Shown: piece after piece, positions 42,825-54,724 of the stretch | Numbering within the stretch: the stretch's first letter is position 1 | How the letters are laid out: each line of letters starts with the position of its first letter | Assembly (NCBI GenBank): GCA_028823995.1 | Contig: JAPPFD010000002.1 | Location: 122,212-186,211, forward strand | Direction of reading: 5' to 3' | Source: a bacterium | GTDB taxonomy: Bacteria > Actinomycetota > Acidimicrobiia > Spongiisociales > ZC4RG35 | DNA: 64,000 nucleotides | Position numbers and translations under genes: made by a program | The notes under the pieces: generated by a model | Databases searched by the model: none | The model's input: the letters and a program-made list of their open reading frames with translations, nothing else | What the model was told of the DNA's origin: nothing

Positions 42825-45242
42825 CTATCCGCTGACCTTCACCCCGAGGACCGTGCCCAGGGAGGGCGTGTCGGGCTGGTTGAAGGGAACGTACACCACG
42901 CCCGGTTCCACGGTGGGATCGATAACCACGCCCGCTCGCAGCGATCCCGAGACGGATGTCACATCCACCGAGTCTCCCTCTCCTACGCCGAGGCGGGCGG
43001 CGTCGGCGGGGTGCAGGTGGGCGCCGGAGCCCGGCGCCAAGGGTCTGAGGGAGGGGCTCTCCCTGGTCATCACCCCGTCGTCGTACATGGTGCGGGCATA
43101 GTGGAGGGCCATCTCGCCGGGCCGGGGAGAGACCGAAGCCACATGCGAGAACACCGGCACATAACCCAGGTCGCCGCTCACGACTATCCCGTCGCGGTCC
43201 TCCCAGTCCAGCCGCTCCCAGTTCACGCCCCGGTAGATATCGGCCAGTTCCTCGACTTCCTGGCTGATCTGCTGGGCGGAGACCAGGCCCAGATCGACTC
43301 CCAGCCGGGCCGCCAGGTCCGAGAGGATCGCCCAGTCGGGCCGGCTCTGACCCGGTCCCGGAGTCAGGCGGTTCACCTTGAGCACCCGGCCTTCGATGTT
43401 GGTGACCGTACCCTCCACCTCTGAGAACCCCATGGCGGGGAACACCACGTCGGCCATGCGGGAGCTGTCGGTCAGGAACTGGTCGATCGCCACCACCAGC
43501 CCCGCCTTCTCGAGGGCGCGTCGGGCCAACTCCCCGTCGGGGACGTCGCGCACCGGATCGGCGCCCACCAGCACCACCGCTTCGATGTCTCCCGACTCGA
43601 GCCCCTCGAGGATCCCCCGGCAGTCCCGGCCGGAGGCGGCGGGGAGCTCGCCCCACCGGTCGGCCAGCATCTGGGCGGCCAGGGTGCCCCGTTGGACCCT
43701 CCCGGGCAGGAGGGCCGGGCTCAGGCCCATGTCAAGAGCGCCGAAGACGTTGCCCCGCCGCGCCAGGGGCAGGATGGTTGCGTCGGGGAGGGAGCGGACG
43801 AAGGCTGCGGTGGCCTCGGCCAGATCGGGGCTCTCCCCGTATCCGGGCCTGCCCAGGAGCGCCACCACCGGTCCGTTGGAGAGGACCTCTCTCGCTTCGG
43901 CCATCCTTCCGTTGCCATCCATCAACTCCGTAAGCACTTCCCCGCCTCTTCCCGGCTGGTAAGTGACCTTCACCGAGGCCCGGTCGTCCAATCCCGTGCC
44001 CCGGGGATGGACCACCACCAGGCCGGCTCCCAGTTCCTGGGCCGCACGACGCACCCGGAGATACAGAGTGGGGTGCTCCTCCTTCAGGTCGGGCCCCCAA
44101 ACCAGGATCGAACCGGCGCTTTCCAGATCGGCGATGCGGGCCCGGTCCACTATGGCCGACAGCAATCGGGGATCGAGGCCGTCGTCCATCTGGCAGTCCA
44201 CGCTGTTGGTGCCCACCGCCGACCGGAGGAACTTGGAGAAGGCGTAGGCGTCCTCGTTGGTCCCCCGCGCACCCCCCAGTCCCGCCACGGCTCGCCCACC
44301 CGAACGAGAGATGACCTCCCCCAGGGCCTTACCGGAGTAATCCAGCGCCTCACCCCAGGAGACCTCCTGTAGCTCACCTGCCTTGTCGCGCACCAAGGGA
44401 GAGGTGAGGCGGGCCGGAGAGGCCACGTACTCGAACCCGAAGCGGCACTTGTCGGAGAGCCATCCCTGGTTGGTGGGCTCGGAGTCCACCCCCAGGATGC
44501 GCAGGAGCCGGTTCTGGCTCGACTGCAGGTTGATCCGGTCCCCGCTCGAACAATGCTGGCAGGTTGACTCGACGAAGGTGAGGTCCCACGGCCGGGCGCG
44601 GAACCGGTAGGGAGTGGCGGTTAGCGCTCCCACCGGACAGATCTGAACCGTGTTGCCCGAGAAGTAGGAACGGAAGGGCTCGTCGGGGAAGGTGTTGACC
44701 TCGGTGTAGTTGCCCCTCTCCTGGAACTCGATGAGCGGATCGCCGGAGATCTCCTCGGAGAACCGGGTGCAGCGGGCGCAGAGAATGCAGCGTTCCCGGT
44801 CCAGCATCACCAACTCCGAGATGGGGATGGGCTTTTCGAAGTGGCGCTTTTCCTCCACGAACCGGCTCTCTCCGGGACCGTAGGCCATGGTCTGGTCCTG
44901 GAGAGGACACTCGCCGGCGCGATCGCAAACCGGGCAGTCCAGGGGGTGGTTGATCAGCAGGAACTCCAACACTCCCTCCTGGGCCTTCTTCACCGTGGGG
45001 TTGGTGGTGTCCACCGTCATGCCGTCCGACACCGGGGTGGTGCAGGACGTGACCATCAGCGGGCCGCGGGGAGTCTGGATCTCCACCAGGCACATCCGGC
45101 ACATCCCCACCGGGTTCATGCGGGGATGCCAGCAGAAACGGGGGATGTACACCCCGTTGTCCTGGGCGGTCTTGATGAGGAGTTCCCCTGCCGGGGCGTT
45201 CACCAGGCGGCGGTTGATGGTTACTGTGACCGGCTTAGTCAA
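42825..45242 (-). CDS. nuoG: NADH-quinone oxidoreductase subunit G (iron-sulfur subunit)
   Basis: An 805-residue subunit carrying most iron-sulfur clusters of the complex I peripheral arm. A 2Fe-2S site (RFCWHPRMNPVGMCRMCLVEI), DCPVCDRAGECPLQD, and RCILCARCTRF with later CPVGAL are complete. In the molybdopterin-like part the N7-type site reads CQHCSSGDRIN with a distant DKCRFGFEY, so the usual third Cys is Asp. The length matches Thermus Nqo3. The start overlaps the nuoF end by 8 bases. It converges with the YihU-like gene at an 8-bp gap. Confidence 0.94.
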   Translation of the reverse strand: MTKPVTVTINRRLVNAPAGELLIKTAQDNGVYIPRFCWHPRMNPVGMCRMCLVEIQTPRGPLMVTSCTTPVSDGMTVDTTNPTVKKAQEGVLEFLLINHPLDCPVCDRAGECPLQDQTMAYGPGESRFVEEKRHFEKPIPISELVMLDRERCILCARCTRFSEEISGDPLIEFQERGNYTEVNTFPDEPFRSYFSGNTVQICPVGALTATPYRFRARPWDLTFVESTCQHCSSGDRINLQSSQNRLLRILGVDSEPTNQGWLSDKCRFGFEYVASPARLTSPLVRDKAGELQEVSWGEALDYSGKALGEVISRSGGRAVAGLGGARGTNEDAYAFSKFLRSAVGTNSVDCQMDDGLDPRLLSAIVDRARIADLESAGSILVWGPDLKEEHPTLYLRVRRAAQELGAGLVVVHPRGTGLDDRASVKVTYQPGRGGEVLTELMDGNGRMAEAREVLSNGPVVALLGRPGYGESPDLAEATAAFVRSLPDATILPLARRGNVFGALDMGLSPALLPGRVQRGTLAAQMLADRWGELPAASGRDCRGILEGLESGDIEAVVLVGADPVRDVPDGELARRALEKAGLVVAIDQFLTDSSRMADVVFPAMGFSEVEGTVTNIEGRVLKVNRLTPGPGQSRPDWAILSDLAARLGVDLGLVSAQQISQEVEELADIYRGVNWERLDWEDRDGIVVSGDLGYVPVFSHVASVSPRPGEMALHYARTMYDDGVMTRESPSLRPLAPGSGAHLHPADAARLGVGEGDSVDVTSVSGSLRAGVVIDPTVEPGVVYVPFNQPDTPSLGTVLGVKVSG

Positions 45243-46530
45243 GGGGACAGCCCCCCTGGTGGATATGGGCCATCAGTTCGTCCTTGAAATAGGAGGTGAT
45301 GGCGAGGATCGGAGACACCGCCGAGGGTCCCAGCGGGCAGATGGTGGTCATCCGGGGAGGCCAGGCCAGGCCCGGTGAGATGTTGTCGGAGATGTCGAGC
45401 AGCATGTCGACGTCCACCTCCCGTCCCGCTCCCTCCTCTATGCGGCGCAGTATCCGCTCCAGCCAGGAACAGCCCTCGCGGCAGGGAGTGCACTGACCGC
45501 AGGACTCGTGGGCGAAGAAGCGCACCAGGCGCTCGGTGGCCCGCACGGTGCAGGTGGTCTCGTCCATGATCACCACCGCTCCCGAGCCCAGCATCGACCC
45601 CGCCTTGGCGGTGTCGTCGAGGGTCACCGGCAGGTCGAGATGGTCGTCGGGGACGAACCACGGCGCCGAGGCGCCTCCGGGAATCCAGCACTTGAGCGCC
45701 CGGTCCCCCGGTATCCCTCCCGCCACGTCGTAGATCAACTCCCTCCAGGTGAGCCCCATCACCAACTCGTAATTGCCGGGTCGGCGCACGTGCCCTGAGA
45801 TCGAGAACAGCCTGGTGCCCTGCGACCCGTCGGGTCCGATGGCGGCGAACGCCTCCCCGCCGTTGTGGATGATCCAGGGGACGTTGGCCAGGGTCTCCAC
45901 GTTGTTGACGATGGTGGGCTTCATGTACAGACCCTTGGCGGCCGGATAGTAGGGGGGCTTCAGCCGGGGCTCGCCCCGTCGTCCCTCCAGGCTGTTCAGA
46001 AGGCCCGTCTCCTCCCCGCATATGTAGGCGCCCGCTCCCAGATGAACGGTGACTTCCAGGTCGAACCCGCTCCCCAGGATGTCGGATCCCAGGTAACCGG
46101 CCGCGTAGGCGTCCTCGACCGCCTGCTGTACCCGCCGGGCCGAGCGGGGGTACTCGCCCCGGATGTAGATGAAGGCATGGTTGGCGCCGTTGGCATACGA
46201 GGTGATGATCGTCCCCTCCAGCATCTGGTGAGGATCGCGTTCCATCAACTGGCGGTCCTTGAAGGTGCCCGGCTCGGACTCGTCCCCGTTCACCACCACG
46301 TAGGCGGGCTTGGCGGGCGCCAGGAAACTCCACTTGACACCGCATGGGAAACCCGCTCCTCCCCTGCCCCGCAGGTTGGCGGCCTTCACCTCCCCGGTCA
46401 CCTCCTCCGGCGGCATCTCCAAGGCTTTGGCGAGGGCCTGGTAACCACCGGTCTCCAGGTAACGCTCCAAGGTGTGGCTGTCCGAGGGATGCCGGGTCAT
46501 CCGGTCGGTGACAATGCTCGGAGCGCTCAC
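45235..46530 (-). CDS. nuoF: NADH-quinone oxidoreductase subunit F (NADH/FMN site)
   Basis: About 431 residues from GTG 46530, four bases after the nuoE stop; longer in-frame starts overlap nuoE and are rejected. LRGRGGAGFPCGVKW is the glycine-rich NADH/FMN site, VVNGDESEPGTFKDRQLM and GAGAYICGEETGLLNSLEG are family motifs, and ESCGQCTPCREG with a later TICPLG gives the four cysteines of the 4Fe-4S cluster N3. It oxidises NADH and passes electrons to NuoG. Confidence 0.95.
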   Translation of the reverse strand: MSAPSIVTDRMTRHPSDSHTLERYLETGGYQALAKALEMPPEEVTGEVKAANLRGRGGAGFPCGVKWSFLAPAKPAYVVVNGDESEPGTFKDRQLMERDPHQMLEGTIITSYANGANHAFIYIRGEYPRSARRVQQAVEDAYAAGYLGSDILGSGFDLEVTVHLGAGAYICGEETGLLNSLEGRRGEPRLKPPYYPAAKGLYMKPTIVNNVETLANVPWIIHNGGEAFAAIGPDGSQGTRLFSISGHVRRPGNYELVMGLTWRELIYDVAGGIPGDRALKCWIPGGASAPWFVPDDHLDLPVTLDDTAKAGSMLGSGAVVIMDETTCTVRATERLVRFFAHESCGQCTPCREGCSWLERILRRIEEGAGREVDVDMLLDISDNISPGLAWPPRMTTICPLGPSAVSPILAITSYFKDELMAHIHQGGCPLD

Positions 46531-46534
46531 AGCC

Positions 46535-47194
46535 CTATCCGTCCTGGTCCTCTGAAGGACCCGAGACAGTGCCCAGCGGGCCGAACGCCGGGTACGGCCC
46601 CAGTGCGGAGTCGCGGTCGAATGGTCCCCAGTCAAAACTCCTCCTGCCGCCGAACAACTCCTGGCACTCGGCGCCGACGATCGCGTCCGGTCGAGCGGTG
46701 CGAAGCCATCTGACCAGTTCCCGGGCCTTCTCGGCTGTGACTCCTTCGATCAACTCGTAATTGACGGTGACGGCCGGCGCTCCCCCGCATGCTCCTATGC
46801 ACTCCACGTGCTCCACCGAGATCAACTCCTCGGGATCGGTCTCCCCCGCCGTCACATCCGATTCCTCCTCTATGGCTCTCAGCACCTCGTCGGATCCGAG
46901 CAGCATGCAACTGATGGAGGTGCAGCAGGAGATCAGGTAGCGCCCGGGATCGTCCCGCTTGTACATGGTGTAGAAGGAAGCCACGGCCCTGACCTGGGCG
47001 GGGGTCAGGCCGACGGCTCCTGCCACTTCCCTCATGCCGTTGTCGGTGAGGTATCCGTCCTCGGCCATGGCCAGATAGAGGAGCGGCATGACCGCCGAGC
47101 GGGGGTCCGGGTACTGCTTGACTATCTCAGAAGCCCGGGCGCGAGTGGACTCCGACCATCCTCTCCTTACGCTCGGGGAGCGAATCTCCACCAT
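46535..47194 (-). CDS. nuoE: NADH-quinone oxidoreductase subunit E
   Basis: A 219-residue thioredoxin-like subunit with a 2Fe-2S cluster. The helical N-terminus PDPRSAVMPLLYLAMAEDGYL and ASFYTMY are typical. Cluster ligands are in CTSISC and CIGACG, the family spacing. About 50 C-terminal residues past the core (RTARPDAIVGAECQELF onward) are extra and of unknown role. It leads the nuoE-F-G operon. The membrane-arm genes are not adjacent. Confidence 0.92.
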   Translation of the reverse strand: MVEIRSPSVRRGWSESTRARASEIVKQYPDPRSAVMPLLYLAMAEDGYLTDNGMREVAGAVGLTPAQVRAVASFYTMYKRDDPGRYLISCCTSISCMLLGSDEVLRAIEEESDVTAGETDPEELISVEHVECIGACGGAPAVTVNYELIEGVTAEKARELVRWLRTARPDAIVGAECQELFGGRRSFDWGPFDRDSALGPYPAFGPLGTVSGPSEDQDG

Positions 47195-47295
47195 CGAAAC
47201 GGAGATTAGTTAGCGAGACACCCTTCTCAAACCTAGCCCCACAGGGTGGCGCCGGCCGATGCCGCCGGGCCACCGGGAGCCCCCTCGAGAACTCT

Positions 47296-48381
47296 TCAGC
47301 GGATCACCAACTCGGGATGGGAACGGATGCGCGGACGAGCCTTCTCCACCGCTTCGGCCAACCGGGAGAAAGCCTCGGCAGCCTCGCTCCGGGGAGCCGC
47401 CAGGCTGACCGGTTCTCCCCGGTCGGCGCCTTCTCGCATGAGGGGCAGCAACGGTATCCGGGTCATGAGCGGGACCCCCAATTCGGTGGCGAGGGCTTCC
47501 CCACCGCCGGATCCGAACAGTTCGTAGCGGGTCCCGTCGTCACCGGTGAACCACGACATGTTCTCCACCACGCCGATAACTTCCTGGTTGACCTGAGCCG
47601 CCATCAGCGCTGCCCGGCGGGCCACCCGCTGGGCGGTGGGTTGGGGCGTGGTTACCAACAAGACCTGGGAGCGGGGCAGGAAATTCTGGATGGAGATGGC
47701 GATGTCGCCGGTCCCGGGAGGCATGTCGATCAGGAGGTAGTCGGGAGAGTCCCAGAAGACATCCTTCAGAAACTGCTCCAGCGCCTTGTGGAGCATCGGA
47801 CCGCGCCAGATCACCGCCCGGTCCTCGGGCACGAAGTAGTCCATGGACATCACACTCACCCCATGGGCCCGGGGCGGGACGATTGATTGCTCGATCACCA
47901 CCGGCGCCCGGTCTATTCCCAGCATCTGCGGGATGGAGAAACCCCAGATGTCGGCGTCGATCACACCCACCTTCCTCCCCAGTTCCCCTAGTGCGAGGGC
48001 CAGGTTGGTGGTGACCGAGGACTTCCCAACCCCGCCCTTTCCCGATGCCACCGCCACCACCCTGGTGCGCGACCCTGTCTCTCCGGGGCCGGGACCGGCC
48101 TCCCGCCGAACCCGGTCCATCATCTCCGCCCGCTCGGCGTCGCTCATCTCCTCGGTCCGCAACTCCAGGTCCGAGACCAGGTTGGCCGCCGCCTCCCGCA
48201 ATCTGGCCGCCAACTCGGACAGCACCGGATAGTTCGGGACCGGAAGGGCAACGGTGACAGTCGGGGACCCGAACCTGCGAGCCTTTACCGAGCGGATCAT
48301 GCCCAGCGAATGGAGAGAACGCTGCAGAAGCGGGTCTTGGACCGCCGAGAGAGCGGACCCCAACGCACCCTGGGAGACCAT
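47296..48381 (-). CDS. mrp: Mrp/ApbC-type iron-sulfur carrier ATPase
   Basis: A 361-residue P-loop protein of the Mrp/NBP35 group that assembles and delivers 4Fe-4S clusters. A DUF59-like N-terminal domain (residues 1-100, SPTVTVALPVPNYPVLSEL) precedes the P-loop VASGKGGVGKSS, then DADIWGFSIPQMLG, LIDMPPGTGDI and VVENMSWFTGDDGTRYELFGSGGG. The CxxC normally after ENMS is absent. It is divergent from a SufR-like regulator with a 49-bp gap and upstream of nuoE on the same strand. Confidence 0.9.
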   Translation of the reverse strand: MVSQGALGSALSAVQDPLLQRSLHSLGMIRSVKARRFGSPTVTVALPVPNYPVLSELAARLREAAANLVSDLELRTEEMSDAERAEMMDRVRREAGPGPGETGSRTRVVAVASGKGGVGKSSVTTNLALALGELGRKVGVIDADIWGFSIPQMLGIDRAPVVIEQSIVPPRAHGVSVMSMDYFVPEDRAVIWRGPMLHKALEQFLKDVFWDSPDYLLIDMPPGTGDIAISIQNFLPRSQVLLVTTPQPTAQRVARRAALMAAQVNQEVIGVVENMSWFTGDDGTRYELFGSGGGEALATELGVPLMTRIPLLPLMREGADRGEPVSLAAPRSEAAEAFSRLAEAVEKARPRIRSHPELVIR

Positions 48382-48397
48382 TATCGATAACTATACT
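48381..48397. promoter_or_regulatory. Palindrome and -10 box between mrp and the SufR-like gene
   Basis: TTATCGATAA (48381-48390) is a perfect 10-bp palindrome directly beside the mrp start, and TATACT (48392-48397) is a good -10 element for the regulator gene, whose ATG is 34 bp further. The palindrome overlaps where the regulator could bind to control both divergent genes. Confidence 0.45.
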
Positions 48398-48430
48398 CCT
48401 GGGCATCGTCCAGTCAGCCAAGGTGTTGTG

Positions 48431-49144
48431 ATGTCGCAGTCGGTAGTCGAGCAGCAGATCGCCGACTTGACCTCGGTGCTGGGAGACCCCACCCGCCGTG
48501 CGATCTACATCGCCGCCCGGGAATCGTCGGAGCCCCTCACGGTGGGCAAGGTGGCCGAGTTGTTCGGCATCCACCGCAATCTAGCCCGCCACCACCTGGA
48601 GAAACTGACCGAAGAGGGGTATCTGCAGGTCGGCGCCCAGCCCTCCCCCGCCATCAGAAGAGCGGGAAGACCCCCCAAGCACTATGAGTCGACCTCCCGC
48701 CACATCGAGATCACCTACCCGACCCTCAGATACGACCTGTTGGTGGAACTCCTCACCAAGATCGTCAGTCGCATCTCACCCGAACAACTCTCCGAGGTCG
48801 CCGAGGAGGTGGGACGCGAGTACGGCCAGGAGTTGGCCGACGAGATCGGCACGCCCGAGGACGCCGGATACAAGGAGGCGGTGCGGGGAGTCATGGGAGC
48901 GATGAGCGGGATGGGATTTGCCATGAACCCCGACTGGGACGGCGGCCGGCTCCTCACCTATCACTGCCCCTTTGGCGAAGCAGCCCTCAGCAACCCCGAA
49001 GTGGTCTGCTCTCTGGACAGGGGAATCATTTCCGGGCTTTTCGAGGCCATAGAGCGATGTTCGGAGACAGTCCTGCATCCCCACCGCGTTCGCCATGAGG
49101 ACTGCGTGACGGAAATACCGGTCGAGATCACCGCCCGCTCCTGA
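48431..49144 (+). CDS. SufR-like iron-sulfur transcriptional regulator
   Basis: A 237-residue winged-helix protein of the ArsR/DeoR-like group. [39 protein letters not shown] and [11 protein letters not shown] form the DNA-binding domain. The C-terminus holds four cysteines: HC, 13 residues, C, 16 residues, C, 14 residues, C. SufR proteins bind a 4Fe-4S cluster through a similar Cys-x12-Cys-x13-Cys-x14-Cys array and repress Fe-S assembly genes. AAGG sits seven bases before the ATG. The flanking mrp and aconitase genes support an iron-sulfur role. Confidence 0.8.
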   Translation: MSQSVVEQQIADLTSVLGDPTRRAIYIAARESSEPLTVGKVAELFGIHRNLARHHLEKLTEEGYLQVGAQPSPAIRRAGRPPKHYESTSRHIEITYPTLRYDLLVELLTKIVSRISPEQLSEVAEEVGREYGQELADEIGTPEDAGYKEAVRGVMGAMSGMGFAMNPDWDGGRLLTYHCPFGEAALSNPEVVCSLDRGIISGLFEAIERCSETVLHPHRVRHEDCVTEIPVEITARS

Positions 49145-49154
49145 TTCGGTCGGC

Positions 49155-51821
<2,667 letters not shown>

Positions 51822-51849
51822 GAACATCCTGCCCGAACAAGCCCTCGGA

Positions 51850-51881
51850 GGGGACAGCACATCGACTCGTGTCCTGTCCCC
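51850..51881. terminator. Bidirectional terminator hairpin after acnA
   Basis: GGGGACAG (51850-51857) pairs with CTGTCCCC (51874-51881), with inner CAC/GTG extending the stem. It lies between the convergent aconitase and membrane-protein genes. No long T-tract is present, but the stem is strong. Confidence 0.5.
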
Positions 51882-51933
51882 CCGAAGACTGAAGTCGTCG
51901 GTTGAGGTCCGCTTCTAGCGGCGATCCGGTCTG

Positions 51934-52656
51934 TCAGGAGGCGATTGCCAGGGTGTCGCTCTTCTTGATCAGAACTGCCCCAAACACGATGATCCAGACC
52001 ACCTGGACCAGCGCAACGATGTTGCCTATGAGGAAGACAGCGAAGACGCCGTCGCCCAGGAGCGGCGCCAGAAGCAGGAGGAATGACCCCACTACCGCCG
52101 GGCCTATCACCAGGATGCCGGTCAGATTCTTCGAACCCATCAGATTGGCATTCATCACGGAAGTGGCGAAGAGAGCCACCCCGGCCAGGTTGAGAATGGT
52201 GGCAAAGACCGAGAAGGACCCTTCCATCACCAGGAACATCACGGCGGTGTCCAGGCCAGGGCCGGCTTCCAGGGCGCCAGCCGGGGCAAAATTGATGGTG
52301 GTGGCCAGCAGGAGACCCATGGCAAAGGAAGCGGTGCGGACCGCCAGGGCAACCCCAAGGACCATCAACCCGGCTTTTCGCAGGTGTGCTCGACCATCGT
52401 CTGACGACATGAAGCGATCGACACACCAAAAGCCGAACAAGAGGCCGAAGGAGGCGATGAACCCCAAGTCGACCAACAGTTGTACGAACGTGCCGTTGGA
52501 CGCAGCCGCGTGGACTCCCGCCTGCATCGCAGCCTGAGCGCCGTCCGCGTGGTCACTCGGGAAGCTTCCTGGCCGGCTTACGCTCACCAGCAGATCAATC
52601 AGCGGGCCGATCAGCAGGAGCAACCCGGCGATTTTGGCTGTTTTTGCGGTACTCAC
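51934..52656 (-). CDS. Six-to-seven-helix membrane protein, paralogue of 53793-54512
   Basis: A 240-residue polytopic membrane protein. The conserved core shared with its paralogue is GPLIDLLVSVSRPGSFPSDH, LVDLGFIASFGLLFGFWCV, LDTAVMFLVMEGSFSVFATIL and IKKSDTLA at the C-terminus. It starts at GTG 52656. The family is not recognised with certainty (a DUF4386-like protein is possible). The two paralogues flank a cyclase gene, suggesting local duplication. Confidence 0.75.
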   Translation of the reverse strand: MSTAKTAKIAGLLLLIGPLIDLLVSVSRPGSFPSDHADGAQAAMQAGVHAAASNGTFVQLLVDLGFIASFGLLFGFWCVDRFMSSDDGRAHLRKAGLMVLGVALAVRTASFAMGLLLATTINFAPAGALEAGPGLDTAVMFLVMEGSFSVFATILNLAGVALFATSVMNANLMGSKNLTGILVIGPAVVGSFLLLLAPLLGDGVFAVFLIGNIVALVQVVWIIVFGAVLIKKSDTLAIAS

Positions 52657-52910
52657 TTTATGAACCTCTTTCCTTGTCCGCTCTCCGTGCCTGACGGCGC
52701 ATTTCGGCGGCCGAACCCAGCCGCAGCCTTCAATGAATGCTACACCGGAACAGCGTTCCCCGCGGGCATCCGACCACCGGCATTGTGAGAGTGTTCAGAA
52801 AACGCACAGTGGTACCAAGGCCCTTGTCGCGGGCAGGACCTAGCCTATTGTGGGGAGCTAAACCTCGGCCCGGTAAACCCGTCGATGCTGAGTAGCGAAG
52901 GAGTGAGGTG

Positions 52911-53720
52911 ATGACGGAAATGGATTTGAGAACTCTCGTGGGGAGTACGGTCGTCGATCTGGCCCACTCGTGGTTCCGAGGCATGCCGGTCTCTCCCAAC
53001 CAGCCTCCCTTCCAGTTGGCCATGGTCAAACGCCACGGTGACGACGTGAAGCCCGACGGTCAGTCGTCGGCCAGTGAGATTTACACGTTGAGCGGGCATG
53101 TGGGAACCCACATCGACGGCATTTGCCATGTCTCCCAGGACGGTTTGATGCATGGAGGGGTGGAACCCGTAGTGGCCTCAACCGGTCAGGGATACACGGA
53201 GTTGGGGATGGAGACGGTGAAGCCATTCTTCTCCCGCGGGGTTCTCCTGGATGTGGCCGGCGTCCACTCCGTGGAACATCTGCCTCCCGCCTACGAGATC
53301 ACCGCCTCGGACCTCGCCGCGGCCGAGGAGGTAGCTGGGACGACCGTCCAAGCCGGGGACGTGGCGCTCCTCCACAGCGGATGGAACACCCTATGGGACG
53401 ACCCGGTGGCATTCAGAGGTGACCACCACGGCACCCCCGGCCCCGGGATGGAGGCGGCCGACTGGCTGGCCCAAAGGGGTGTCCGAGCGGTGGGCACTGA
53501 GACGATCGGCTTCGAGGTGATCACCCCCGAGGTCGGCCTGAGTTCTCTGCCCATCCACCGGCGGTTGCTGGTGGAGGGGGGCATCTACCTCTTCGAGGTG
53601 ATGAACCTGGGACCTCTGGCGGCCCTCGGGGTGGGAGAGTTCCTGTTCGTGGCGTGCCCTCTAAAGTTGGTGGGAGCCACTGGTTCGCCCGTCAGGCCGA
53701 TCGCGGTGCTGTTCGACTGA
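52911..53720 (+). CDS. Cyclase-family metal hydrolase (kynurenine-formamidase-like)
   Basis: About 269 residues of the Cyclase/KynB family. VVDLAHSWFRGMPVSP starts the chain; LSGHVGTHIDGICHVS (HxGTHxDxxxH) is the metal motif; TVQAGDVALLHSGWN, GMEAADWLAQRGVRAVGTETIGFE and SSLPIHRRLLVEGGIYLFEVMNL follow the family. Members hydrolyse formamides or lactams, or isatin. The ATG at 52911 has AAGGAG at 52898-52903; a GTG three bases earlier is an alternative. It sits between the two paralogous membrane-protein genes. Confidence 0.88.
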   Translation: MTEMDLRTLVGSTVVDLAHSWFRGMPVSPNQPPFQLAMVKRHGDDVKPDGQSSASEIYTLSGHVGTHIDGICHVSQDGLMHGGVEPVVASTGQGYTELGMETVKPFFSRGVLLDVAGVHSVEHLPPAYEITASDLAAAEEVAGTTVQAGDVALLHSGWNTLWDDPVAFRGDHHGTPGPGMEAADWLAQRGVRAVGTETIGFEVITPEVGLSSLPIHRRLLVEGGIYLFEVMNLGPLAALGVGEFLFVACPLKLVGATGSPVRPIAVLFD

Positions 53721-53792
53721 CACTGCTCCGCGTTGAGGTCAGGCCCGACGCGGGTCGAACTCCGGGGAATGAGGGGGATTGAAGCAGGTTTG

Positions 53793-54512
53793 CTACGACG
53801 TTGCCGGGAGTGCGTCGCTTTTCCTTATGAAAGCCAGTCCCAGCAAGACCATCCAGGCCACGGGAATCAAGGAAGCGACATTGCCTGCCGCGTACATGGC
53901 GATGAGATTCCCCTCCACGAGCGGCGCCATTAGCAAAAGAATGGTGGCAACCACCGCCGGGATCACCGCCAGCAAGTACGCAAGCAGCTTATCCGCGCCA
54001 ATTAATCCTGTATCCGTCATGGAAACTGCAAAGAGCGCTATGCCCAACACAATGAGAATGGTGGCGAACACTGCGAGGGCCCCTTCCATCACCAGGAACA
54101 TGACGGCGGTATCGAGGGCGCCCGGCGGGGCTCCCGGGGCGATGTAGGAGGTAATCAGGGCCATCACAAACCCCATTGCCACGCCCGCAGTGCGTACCGC
54201 AATAGCAACCCCGAACAGCAGCATGCCGTATTTCCTCAGGAATCCCCGTTTGTCGGTGTCTCCCATGACTCGACTGACACCCCAGAATCCCAGCAAAAGA
54301 CCCAAAGCGGCAAAGAACTCGACATCAACCAACAGGTGGACCATCGTGGGGTTGGCCGCCGAATCTTGCACCATCGCCTGCAAAGTAGCTTGAGGGCCGT
54401 CGGGATGCTCCGACGGGAAACTGCCTGGCCGTAGGATGTTCGCCAACACATCTACCAACGGGCCGACAATCAACAGCCATCCCGTAACCTTCCTCAGTAA
54501 TGCGGAGTTCAA
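53793..54512 (-). CDS. Six-to-seven-helix membrane protein, paralogue of 51934-52656
   Basis: A 239-residue protein sharing with its neighbour the motifs WLLIVGPLVDVLANILRPGSFPSEH, LLVDVEFFAALGLLLGFWGVSR, RTAGVAMGFV, LDTAVMFLVMEGALAVFATIL and FIRKSDALPA. It starts at TTG 54512 with AGGAG just before. Family is uncertain. An inner-membrane location is clear from the hydrophobic segments. Confidence 0.75.
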   Translation of the reverse strand: MNSALLRKVTGWLLIVGPLVDVLANILRPGSFPSEHPDGPQATLQAMVQDSAANPTMVHLLVDVEFFAALGLLLGFWGVSRVMGDTDKRGFLRKYGMLLFGVAIAVRTAGVAMGFVMALITSYIAPGAPPGALDTAVMFLVMEGALAVFATILIVLGIALFAVSMTDTGLIGADKLLAYLLAVIPAVVATILLLMAPLVEGNLIAMYAAGNVASLIPVAWMVLLGLAFIRKSDALPATS

Positions 54513-54724
54513 TGTTTCTCCTGTCCTCGTTGCCCGGCCGCTAGATATTGTAGCCCATCCTGCCCTTCCTGGCTGTCAACAGCGAGACTCTTCCAAGGAA
54601 TGCGTAAAGTCATAGAGAGTGTGTTGAGAGACAGTGAAGGACAGAGCCCCGTTGCGGGTGCTGGTCCGCCACAGCGGCGGTGGCGTTGTTCCTGTGAAGA
54701 CGCCTGGACGGGAAGGGCCCTGCA

